64,000 bases of DNA. Origin: Clavulina sp. PMI_390 (taxonomy: Eukaryota; Basidiomycota; Agaricomycetes; Cantharellales; Hydnaceae). The notes beneath the pieces were generated by a model, which ran no database searches, was not told the DNA's origin, and saw nothing but the letters and a program-made list of their open reading frames with translations. The position numbers and the translations under genes were made by a program. The stretch is from NCBI GenBank assembly GCA_015039315.1, contig WIDE01000039.1:192309-256308 (forward strand), in the 5' to 3' direction. This document shows positions 45,201-55,153 of this stretch, piece by piece; within the stretch, counting starts at the first letter, position 1, and every line of letters starts with the position of its first letter.

Positions 45201-46828
45201 GTCCTGCTTTTCCGCCATCGCACTGCTCCGGGTTCATCGGCCTGTCGTTTCTCGCCGGCTTTTTATCTTTCTCCACCGTTGGGCGGGTGTGGGATTGAAA
45301 CCCATCGGGAATACGTGCGCCCCTGCGTGCTTTCTCAATGTTTCTGCCTTTCTCTCGGCACATCTCCGACGGAACTCGACGGTTGTCCATCTACATTGAC
45401 CTAAAACTTTCCTACGGCCTTATCGTTTTTGGGGATCTCGACACCAGGTCCTGATTGATAAACAAACCCCACATGCCGTCGCGCTCATGCTTACCTCCGC
45501 GCGCTATACGATTACACCATCATGGGTGGACCAAGCCAAGGCGATTAAAAATGAAGTAGAGATCCAGGGCTTCAGGAATGCCTATACGCGAGACGGAGCC
45601 GCAATGGTTCGTAGCTTGCCTTGTCGCCTTACCACCCCACTAACCATCCAAAACACTCGTACAGGTTAAATGGCTCGCTTGGTTAGATGAGGTTATCCGC
45701 GCTGGCCAACCCATCACCGAGTGGGAGGCCGCAGAAGAGCTTACACACTACCGCGAGCAAGGCACCCACTTTTGGGGCCTTGCATACGAGAACATCAGCG
45801 CGACTGGCGCGAATGCTGCGCTGCCACATTATACAGCCTCCCAGGAGGGCGCAGCGATCCTAGATGTTGGGCGCCCGTATTTGAAGTGAGTCATTTTTCG
45901 CGCTTCGTCAATAGTATTGAGGAAACGAATCGTAACATCCTTCCTTTCTTCTCTAGTGATTCGGGGGGCCAATACTTTGACGGCACATGCGACACGACAC
46001 GTACAGTCCACTTTGGATTCCCAACTGAGGAGCACATGGAGGCGTACACGCGTGTGCTGCAGGGCCACATTGCGATTGATAGTGTCATATTCCCTGAGGG
46101 TACGACAGGGAGGCAGCTAGATGTCCTGGCGCGCAAGGCGCTCTGGAAAGATGGGTGCGTGTCTGACTTGCTTTCTAACATCGACCTGTTGCACCATGCT
46201 GTAGTAACACTCATTTCTCCTATTATTTTGGCCTCCAGAATGAACTATGGGCACGGCACGGGACACGGTATTGGCACTTTCCTCAACGTACACGAAGGCC
46301 CGCATGGGTTCGGGATCGACGTCCCACTTAAGCCAGGGCACATCATCACGAACGAACCTGGGTTTTACAAGGAAGGTGAATTCGGGGTCCGCATTGAGAG
46401 TGCTTTAGTTGTGAAGCGTGTTGAGGTACGTTTTTCTCCCCTATTGTCCCATTGTCTTGCTTGGTGAGAGATAACCGACCCTTGAACCTCACGCTATCTC
46501 TGCATTATATAGACGAAACACGAGTTTGGGGGCAAGATTTGGCTTGGCTTTGAACGTCTAACACAGGTGCCCATCCAGCTCAAGATGGTTAAGATGGACC
46601 TTCTCACCAAGGAAGAGAAAGCGTGGCTAAAGGTATAATCCAATCTTATCTGGAAAAATGACCGGGGTGCTCAATGCTTTGTTTGTCTGATAACAGAATC
46701 ACAATGCCACTTGCCGAGAGAAACTTGCTGTCCTCTTGGCAGAGGACAAGCGCGCACAGCGGTACATTAAGCGCGAGAGCACCAAGACGGCACCGGCAAA
46801 GAGTCCGGTGGCCCTCGAGTGGGATTGA
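42295..46828 (+). CDS. Xaa-Pro aminopeptidase (aminopeptidase P, creatinase family) with extra N terminus
   Basis: Thirteen exons summing to 2,565 nt (854 aa): 42295-42887, 42975-43049, 43141-43391, 43457-43600, 44257-44495, 44624-44776, 44852-44944, 45448-45606, 45665-45885, 45957-46154, 46239-46425, 46513-46632 and 46697-46828. The family body starts [12 protein letters not shown], then [13 protein letters not shown] and [11 protein letters not shown]. The pita-bread catalytic domain shows [27 protein letters not shown] (metal Asp pair), [17 protein letters not shown] (metal His), and [19 protein letters not shown] (metal Glu pair). It removes N-terminal residues preceding proline using two metal ions. 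Two oddities: roughly 165 residues of Ser/Pro-rich disordered sequence before the body, and a Lys/Ser-rich insert ([15 protein letters not shown]). Introns of 656 nt (43601-44256) and 503 nt (44945-45447) are ten times the local norm. Confidence 0.9.
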
Positions 46829-48137
46829 TTGGATTGCCTTTGAGAGGTAACTCCCTGGATACCCCCCACCATGTCGTTGGATTCTCTTGTTGTTTTCTTT
46901 CCTCTGGGTTCTTCAGGCTTGTGGATGTTTCGGTTTCTACTTTTGTTTTCCAGTCGTTATGTGCTCGGTTGTTCACTGGCTTGATCGCGTCGGACGTGTC
47001 GACTGGTGCGATGGCGTCTGGTGCTAGTTAGATCAACCAAACTTCCATGCGGTCCTCCTATCTTCGTCTCATTGCGCCACCTTATACAGTACGTACCCCC
47101 GCGAGACCCTCTCAGTTGTTCTATGTCCTCTGCCCCTAGCATGCGAGTCTATCACTTTGGCCTACTATGTCATGGCTCTTGCTGTGGAACTATAGCTCTA
47201 CTTCCCTCGTAACGTATTCCTTTGTCGCTTTAATACCCTTACCCCTACTCCTCGCCGTCTATCTGTTCGACCTTCCTCCTTCCCTTGATGTATGTTCCTT
47301 TGCTTCCACTACTGGATATAGGTACTCTGTCTGTCTGTTCAGCCTCCCCTAATAGACTTTCCGTACATAACAAAGCTGGTGAAGCTAGAAGAGTGGCACA
47401 GACTATCTGAGAGCTGATATAAGGCCCAAGGAGGGCTGGGACGCAGATTGTCGTATAAAGCGATTTTTCCCACGTTGGAGTGTTGCGAGGAGGGCCTCGG
47501 TCTTCCAGAACTGCCCATCATGAGGGAGTCCTACAACCACCAGCACCCTGGCTTCTCGACGAGAACGTGGCTAAGCAAGCAAATCGAAATTAAGCCTGTA
47601 CCACCGCCCTTGGCCAATTCGCACATAGAACAATCAATTCCGGTAGCGGACACAGCAGATTAATCGAAGCGGCATGGGCAATTGCTAATGGTCGCGAAGT
47701 CCTCCAGGGGCTTCGGCATTTGCCCTTCGTTCAACAAAACTATAACGTTTGTGCAACGAAGGTGGTTGGAAAGACAAAGCGAATCTGGAACCAACCATTC
47801 GTCCCTCTTACACTGGTCCTCGAAACGTTAGCACCAAATCCCAGAACCTCTTAGGCTCCAAATGGTTTTGGAAGTTTTCGAATAAACACCCAGTCCTGTC
47901 TCCTCATCATTTTTTTATCGCTGCCTCATCAAGCTTGGTCTGCCTATGTCAATTGAGGGACACTAATCACCAATTTCGGTATATTTGCACCGATTTGCAA
48001 TCATAGTCGCAACCAATACCTCGGTGTTATCTAACGCTCCCCCTCAGGCATGCTCCACACCTAGAGCGTCGCCCTGGCCTTGATTTTACGGACCTTTGAC
48101 CGGTTTATGATCTTTATCCATCAACCAGCCGCTCACA
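46829..48137. other. Intergenic region
   Basis: About 1.3 kb. T-rich 3' flank of aminopeptidase P to about 47350. An open frame at 47448-47663 has no splice partner or family resemblance. No repeat or RNA gene is recognised. Confidence 0.4.
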
Positions 48138-51100
48138 ATGGCTGGTTTCCTCAGCCTGTTGAGAAGCATCCCAACCTCGATTGACCCACCCGAGGACCCC
48201 ACAGATTTCGCCCTGTATCTATCCAAGGTCATCAGCAATGAGATCTTCTTTCGCGCCGTCCTAAGACTGGGAGGTCCTCACAGGCTAAACTCGGTTTTCA
48301 TCAAGGTTACTTGCTTCCTCGTGTTGCTTCAATTTGCTCACCTTTGCTTTTCAGGCCTTGGATTCGGAGGAAACAAAACCAGAACTGAAGCCCCATATCG
48401 TCAATCGCCTCAGAACCATTTTGGCCGAATTCCCGGAGATATGCTTCAATTACGGCCACTCCGATGGTACAGATCTAGAAATCGGTAGGGTTGAAGAAGA
48501 AAAGCCCAATGTTTCCATCTTTCGTGGCACAAGGACTACTGTTCGAGCTGAGCGTCTACCCAGCCGCGAGACAGTCACCTGGCACGTGTGGAGTAACTCT
48601 GAACGAAGTCCATCCATAATTCAGGTGAGACTTTGAAAAGCTTTCTCATCATCCTTACTCAGCCAGCTTTTGAGATAGGTCGTAAAACAAAACATGCTCA
48701 GACTTCTATTTGCTGTGAACCACTCTTGTATCATGACGATCGATAGTGTGTATCAGCCGAAACAATCAGCTACCACCCTATACGCCGTCTCTCCGGATAC
48801 TGGTCGTTCTGTTATTGATTGCCTCAAGCAGTTATCACCATCAGAACGACCATATGTTTGGATGAAGATCGTAAGCTTCGTGCTCCACCTTATGCGAACT
48901 GTGATGAGTCTAACGCCCTCGGGCGCACCTACAGGCTTCCTCTATTGCGTCGGCAATTCAATATCTCCACTCATTCCCATTATATCTGCCTCATGGTGAT
49001 ATCAACTCTGTAAGTCATAAGGCTACACATGGTCAAGTGATCTCTTCGAACCTTAGCTAATCTTGGGGGTAGAGGACCATATGCATTGAAAATAATGGCA
49101 ATGTGAAGCTTGTTGACCTTGGTCTAGCTCGCACGCTGGATGACCTTAAAGCCTTCCAAGAGATGCAGCGGACCCCACCATCTCCAATTTCGTCGCAAGA
49201 CCTCCTGAAACTGAATGGCTCTCGCCGACGGAACGAACGGTTCATCAAGTAATGTCGGCCGCTATTACTGCTGCCATTTGTAGATGCTTAGCTGCATTCC
49301 TGATTTTCAAGGGATAAACGAGACTTCGGTCTCACTATGCTTCAATTTATTCGACTTGATGACGAGAAAGTGCGACTAGGTGATATGCTTTCCCTCTCAC
49401 TTCGCAATGTTGACGGGTGGTCAACGCTTGCCCTGAGCTTCGCAATTAGCACCCTCCGGCCCTTCATTGAGCTCGACCCTGAAGAAACAAGGGACTCCAA
49501 TCACGACCATCCGGCTTCCCTCTTCTATGCTATCACTCGCCTCCAACAAATGTCATCCCTCCTGCTATTACAGTCGCATGAAGTCACTTCCATGTCCGTC
49601 AATGTCCTTGACGAACGGCTATCCCTTATCTCATTCCCAGGATCTCCACCTTTCATTGAATCGATCACAATATGCCGTTCTGCAGATGCTTTGCGGGTGA
49701 GTGCACAGTGTCACTGTATTGCGCGATCGGAAACGATAGCACGACACATCTTCTTTCTCCCCCAGTTCTATGCTCTTTTAACCATCGACTCCTGTGGAGA
49801 GCAAACCTGGGCTAGCACTCAGCGATTGCTTCATGAAGACGGAGCCTCGGATAGTGTATCCATTTGTAAAACGAAGGGCTGCCTTCATGATCCTGATGAC
49901 GAGGATCTTATGACGTGTACATACGAGTCCCTCGATCTACCGCAACTGGTAAAGATCCTTCCAACCTTGGGCGGAGGAGTCTCAGGAAACGCCCCGTTCC
50001 CTCGTCCAGCGTCAGTTCGCTCCCATTCTGCCAGTATCTGGATGAGCATTCTAATCTTGGTTTTCTATATAAGCGCGCATAATCTCGATAGCTGGTGGTA
50101 TGTCATGGCGCTTCTTGCTGCCTGCAGACCGCATCGTTCTCAATGGACTGCTCCTCCAAACTCCAAGTGGGCAGCAGAAGCTATATCTGCTTTTCACAAG
50201 CCTGTCCCCCGCCTTATTGCCCAGATTGTTGCAAGAAAGGCGCACTCGCCGTCTGACCTTTTCCCCCTATCAATTACGCGGCGGTTCTCATTATCAGATT
50301 GGGTGATTCCAACTGTGTTACCTAACGAACGGCCCTGGATGTCGTCGGACCTCGCGCTTGATCGAGATCCTGTAATGAGCGCTCGGCTGATCTTAAACGA
50401 CGCCAGGTACCACTCTCTCGCACAACTCGAGTCTAATGAAAGTCACGCCCTCAACCTACTTCAAGAGGTACGTGGAATATTTCCATTCTCCAATGTCCCG
50501 AGTGCTTCGATATCCAGTGCCACTGATGCATGATGATTCATTGAGGCTCTCGACGACCCCAATGAAAGCCTCAGAGGCGACCGTCCGAGAGCATTGGGTT
50601 TACTTCAAAAGATTGCGTCTCACTCAGGCAAACTACCTGACTGTGTCCGGATATTAGATATCCGTAATCGAGTGTTTCAGGATGCAGGGGGTGAAGCAAT
50701 TATTTGGAGTGTTGAGCTGGATGGTAAGAAGGCCATTGCACGGGATGCTCGACCTCCAGAAAATCAAGATTGGAGATCAGAAGACGGATTGCACATCCTT
50801 TCGGTGCGTGGGTCTGATAACTTCCAAATCATGATCCAAATGATTAGCTAAGATTTTGATAGGTGATTCGTCGAGAGATTCTATCCCAGATTCAGATCAA
50901 ACACCCGAACGTCATCTCTATACTCGGCATATCCTCCGATGATTTACACCCTCTTTCAATTATCACCCCTTTGGCTCACAACTCGAACGCACTTCAGTAC
51001 TTGAAACGCTTGGACCAAGACCGTCGGGCCGGTGCGATGCTTGATATCGTAAGCGCTGTCCATAACCTCCGATAGCATTCTCGGAGTATTTGCTGAGAAC

Positions 51101-51688
51101 AGATATATAGGTTACCAATATTGCCTCCGCGCTAGATCATCTCCACGGATTCCGTCCTGAAATCGTCCATGGCGATCTACATGGGGTTAGCATTCCAATT
51201 CACGTTTGAGCCAGCAGTTTCTGATTGAAATGTCGAAGCGTAACATCTTAGTAGACGCGGAGGGCAATGGGTTACTGTGCGACTTTGGCCTCTCACGCAT
51301 CAAGCATGAGCAGACCCGCACTGAGACCAAGATCGCGGAAGGTGGGAAGTACCGTTATCTTGCACCCGAACTGCTGGCACCCCATGCGCTCAAGTTCCGT
51401 ACGACGCCTGCATCAGACTGCTATGCATTCGCAATGACGATCCTTGAATTGGGGACCGTCCAAAGGCCATTCGTGGAGTTCCTAGAAGAGCGAGCAGCGT
51501 TTAACGCTGCAGAAAGAGGGATCAGACCGGGGAAGCCACTGGCTAAGGTGTTTGGTTCACTTGGTCATCACGCTGTCGATCTGCTGTGGGCCCTGTTGAC
51601 AGAGATGTGGGATCATGACCCTACCAGACGCCCAAGCATGCATGTAGTGAATTGTCGTTTAGTTGAAGTTTTCTGCACACTTCGGTAG
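48138..51688 (+). CDS. Protein with two kinase-like domains (N-terminal pseudokinase)
   Basis: Starts MAGFLSLLRSIPTS at 48138. Many exons are linked by phase, including 49247 (ATC AA) to DKRDFGLTML, ADALR at 49695 to FYALLTIDSC, and LLQE at 50467 to ALDDPNESLR. Domain 1 (about 48490-49250) has a kinase C-lobe core, YLPHGDINSRTICIENNG then VKLVDLGLA: HGD is present, but the catalytic-loop Asn is Thr and DFG is DLG. Domain 2 (about 50670-51688) has HPNVISILGI, a complete HGDLHGRNILVD loop, CDFGLSR, KYRYLAPELL and a DPTRRPSM end, but no clear glycine loop, and the VAIK-like stretch reads KAIARD with Arg at the Lys position. Tyrosine-kinase-like class expansions are common in Agaricomycetes. Either one long gene or two adjacent ones; the joins favour one. 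Activity is doubtful. Confidence 0.7.
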
Positions 51689-52099
51689 TGCTTTAGCATG
51701 AGCTATATGTAGTAGATCCCGAACGTGCTTATCGGCCTTGATTCAATGCCATCATCTGATCTGAATCTTCATTGTAACATGACTCATGGGGCGGCTCAAA
51801 CTCAGTGGTCCCTGCGTTCCGTTCGGAAGACGGGGGCAAGCCGTTCACTCCCCCTCCTCCCGTATTCCGCCATCCGTTCCCTGTCCGTTCCCAGGTATGG
51901 AACCCATTCTACAAAGCGATGATTAGGCCATCAAGACGGCACCCAGACTTACGCGTCGAGCTCTAGCGCAAGGCTGCCGAAATTTTAGATATGAATCCTT
52001 GAGCCAGCACCGACAGTATGGATGTCAACGTTGGTCGTATAAAAACGCTCAGCTGGGCGAATGCGTCTCCACATTCGACTCTGGAGTAAGCCCCTCACA
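51689..52099. other. Intergenic region
   Basis: About 410 bp between two plus-strand genes. A CGTATAAAA TATA-like box near 52036 lies about 60 bp before the aldo-keto reductase ATG at 52100. Confidence 0.5.
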
Positions 52100-53624
52100 A
52101 TGTCTACCATCCCATGGCCCAAACGTGATGTTGGGATAGTCCAAATCAACGGTATGTGGGCTAGAAATGTTCTAGAAGCTGTTGTAATTTCCCTCGAGAA
52201 GAATTATACTAATTATGGACCTCTTGATAGCTCTGGCCCATGGAATGATGTCCATGGGTGGCAACGTTTATGGCGCTGCAGCGGCTGACGAAGAACGTTT
52301 CGAGGTATGCAAGGGTATTGAGTCTGGCTTCGAGTCACCTACCTCCGTATTGAATCGCCTATCACCCATTAAAGGTTCTTGACCGTCTTTGGGAACTGGG
52401 GCAAACAAACTGGGATACTGCTCACATGTATGTGAGTATAAAATTACATTGTTACAATTTAGTCTCGACGTTTCTCACTCGATAACTTTACTCTCCGTTA
52501 CTTGCTTCAGGGAGATGCTGAAGAGCTGATTGGCAAATGGTTGGCAAAACATCCTGAACGCCGTCCTGAGATCTTCCTCGCCACCAAGTTTGGTGTCCAG
52601 CTAGTTCCTCATACAGCGATTCGGGGTGACCCCGAATTTGTTAAAGAGCAGCTTGCTACGTCGCTAAAACGGCTTCAGACCGATTATATTGATCTGTACT
52701 ACCAACATCGCCCTGATCCTAAAACTCCGATCGAGGTCACTGTCAAGGTGCTCGCTGAATTCATCAAGTTAGTGCTCAAATTCATTCCACAAGGCTGAGG
52801 TAGTGATATCTTAATCTTAAGGGAGGGGAAGATTCGACAATATGGCCTATCAGATTCCTCAGTCACAACGATTCGCCGTGCCCAAAAGATCCATCCCATG
52901 GCGGCGATTCAGATCGAGTACGTGGAACTCCCGCTTTTTTTTTTTTTTTTTTTTTTTGGCATTTGGAGGGGCCTGCCTAATGCGGGACTCAGAATTAACC
53001 CCTTTGCGCGTGCTGCTTTGGCCCCTGGTGGACTTGTCGAGACTGCATCCGAACTGGGAATTACGTGAGTTGTATAAACTCATCAGTGACCACCGTCTGA
53101 CCAAGAACTTTGACGTCTAGCGTGTTTGCATATGCACCAAACGCTGCAGGTATGGCGGTTGGACGCTTTGTGAGTGTCACTAGATCTATTTCTTTGAAAT
53201 CGCCTTGGTGTCTCTCATCTTAGACCACCAGAAATCCCCCGATGAGCTTCCTCAGGGCGATATTCGTCGAGGATTACCTCGCTATCAGCCCGAGGTCTTC
53301 CCACATGCTCTTGAGCTCTCAGAGACGTTTGCCTCTATTGGTCGGGCCCTTTCTCCGGCTGCCCCATACACCGCGTCTCAGGTTTGCCTGGCTTGGGTTG
53401 CTGCACAGGCTAGCAATGTCATTCCTGTGCCGGGGAGTAGCAGCGTGAAGCGTACGGAAGAGAATTGTCGAGCAGTGAATGTGTTTGGCCAGTTGGGCGA
53501 GGAGCATCTGGCGCTCATCAGGGCAGCGCTGAAGAAGACAGACGAGACAGTAGCGAAAGCCTCAAGGAGGCAACCAGGTGCTGGAGAGCTATCATTTGTT
53601 GAAACTCCAGAGTACGTGCCTTAG
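52100..53624 (+). CDS. Aldo-keto reductase (AKR13-like)
   Basis: NAD(P)H-dependent carbonyl reductase of the (beta/alpha)8 AKR fold, cytosolic. Exons in order: start MSTIPWPKRDVGIVQIN; an exon with AHGMMSMGGNVYGAAADEERFE; VLDRLWELGQTNWDTAHMY; GDAEELIGKWLAKHPERR with IFLATKFGV; EGKIRQYGLSDSS; INPFARAALAPGGLVETASELG; FAYAPNAAGMAVGRF; and a last exon ending in VP with TAG at 53622-53624. The catalytic tetrad is visible: Asp in NWDTAHMY, Tyr in the same stretch, Lys in LATKFG and His in YYQHRPD. The C-terminal cofactor region IPVPGSSSVKRTEENCRAV is complete. A 23-T run (52935-52957) falls inside an intron. The donor before HQKSPDEL is the least certain splice. Substrate unknown. Confidence 0.88.
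52935..52957 (+). repeat. T23 homopolymer in an aldo-keto reductase intron
   Basis: Run of 23 T about 15 nt after the GTACGT donor at 52918. It is not the acceptor tract, since the acceptor CTCAG is about 35 nt further on. If the intron were retained it would encode poly-Phe. Confidence 0.8.
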
Positions 53625-53884
53625 GAGGGTAGCTGAATCCTTCGTGGATTCCTGCTGAAATGTACGAAATGAAATAACCAGCAATCGATGCTCCTGAGGA
53701 TTCTCTAGCCGGATCCAGTGGTATAGGGGGCGCAAACTCTAGGAGGGACCGGCTTGTGACGACAAAATCTTGCGACATCATGCCAACTCTGGCGACAAAG
53801 CAAGTGAGCATCAATATCAAAAAAGCTTTGACTGAATTAGGCTTTATTATAATGTAAAAAGGATAGATAGCGCTATAGGAACGT

Positions 53885-54928
53885 CTACACCCGGAAACGA
53901 AGGTATGCCATCAGCAGAGCGGCACTACCAGTGGCTATATAAGAGGATCATTTAGTCTGGGCTGTCAGGAAGTCATAGTGAAAAGATACCACGTACCAAC
54001 AGTCACAAGGTACTGCAGGGTCGATTGCTAAACGAAAATGAATGATGACAAACAGATGACAAACAAGAGCGCACTGAACCGACCTTTGACGTTTCGATCG
54101 CTGTTCTCAGCCCCGAGATTTCCGTCTCTATCCTTGTATCCACCTCCCGTATCTTTATCTCCTGCAGCGCAGTCTCGTCTCGTATCCTTCCTGGAAAGGA
54201 GAAAGCAACCAAAGTCAACAGATAGCAGCCTCGGTGAGGGCCAACGAAGCAGTTCAAATGATAACAATGGAATGCACACCCTTTTCCAAGTTTAGATCCA
54301 ACCGGAATCCTGCTTGACTTCTTGTGATTTCTTCCCGCAGACGTTGCTTCAATTTGTCCACCTCAGCCATCAGCCGATCGTTCTCTGCTTTCATGAGTGC
54401 GAGGTCATTCTTCTCGACGAGCTGCATTTCGGATTTGAGTTGCGCAAAGTCTACTTTCTGGGTATAGTGGAACTGCCGGCCCGGTATTTGCGTCATAGAG
54501 GGAACCGTGTTGTACGAGGGCTGAAGACTAACCTTTTCCTGTTGTGTCTTTGATACCATATTCTGGGTCAGGTTGCGAATGCTTTCATCAATAACATCGG
54601 CAATAGCAGCCATGATGCCCTCGGACTGGGCGCGTGTCAACCCCTCGCGTTCTAGACGCTGGACAAAGTGGTGTGAATCGAAATGGTAGTCTTGTTGCCG
54701 CGAGGAGACGTGTACGAGACGTCGAGGATGAATCGAGTATGATGGATATTGTGAGTGGGGTCGCGCCTGAATCGTCTGAGTGGGGCGGTGTTGCAACAAA
54801 GGGGACGAAAGTCGAGTTTGTCCAGCTTGCAATTGCAAGGGTGATACTGGGCCAATGATATATAAAATTCAGTAATAAAACATATTTCTACCTATTGTTC
54901 ACTAACAGATGGAGGTTTTTGGTCTCAT
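53885..54928 (-). CDS. DUF1640 mitochondrial coiled-coil protein (FMP32/CCDC90 type), paralogue B
   Basis: Five exons (54928-54907, 54846-54280, 54190-54084, 54027-53997, 53934-53885), 777 nt, 258 aa. The first exon codes only for seven residues and one base (MRPKTSI). The start follows from a GTTAGT donor joined to the CCCAG acceptor, after which the open frame continues without a break; without it no ATG lies in frame. Presequence region to about residue 50 (Arg/Gln/His/Pro-rich). Then YHFDSHHFVQRLEREGLTRAQSEGI, the DUF1640 opening, AIADVIDESIRNLTQNM, and a long coiled coil (FAQLKSEMQLVEKNDLALMKAENDRL, split LEKGRIRDETALQEIK). The C-terminal TM is YLVTVATGSAALLMAYL, then RFRV and stop at 53885. 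Expected in the mitochondrial inner membrane. The closer match of the two to the classical short FMP32 form. Confidence 0.87.
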
Positions 54929-55153
54929 ATCGTCGAAGAAAGGTAAATTCGTGTGGAAGGACGAGGCACTTTGCACCTCGAGCCAAACAGGGTTCAACGA
55001 ATACGGTTGCTGTTGGCTTTCCTAGATATGTGCGACAACAGGCAAGAACTGAACAAAGGTTTATCTACCACAATTATTATTGGGCCTCAAGTGAGACAAG
55101 CCTACTACTGAGCCGCCGGAGCAACATACATAAGAATATGATCGGAGCAGAGT

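Noticed and set aside
44945..45404. Open frames in the second large aminopeptidase P intron
   Set aside because: Cys/Ser/Leu-rich chance reading of pyrimidine-rich DNA; conserved sequence jumps from EWGDGK to VLIDKQ.
47448..47663. Open frame downstream of aminopeptidase P
   Set aside because: No start context, partner exon or family resemblance.
52921..53104. Poly-Phe protein segment encoded by the T23 run
   Set aside because: GTACGT at 52918 and CTCAG before AATTAACCCC define an intron; splicing gives the conserved aldo-keto reductase frame (INPFARAAL).
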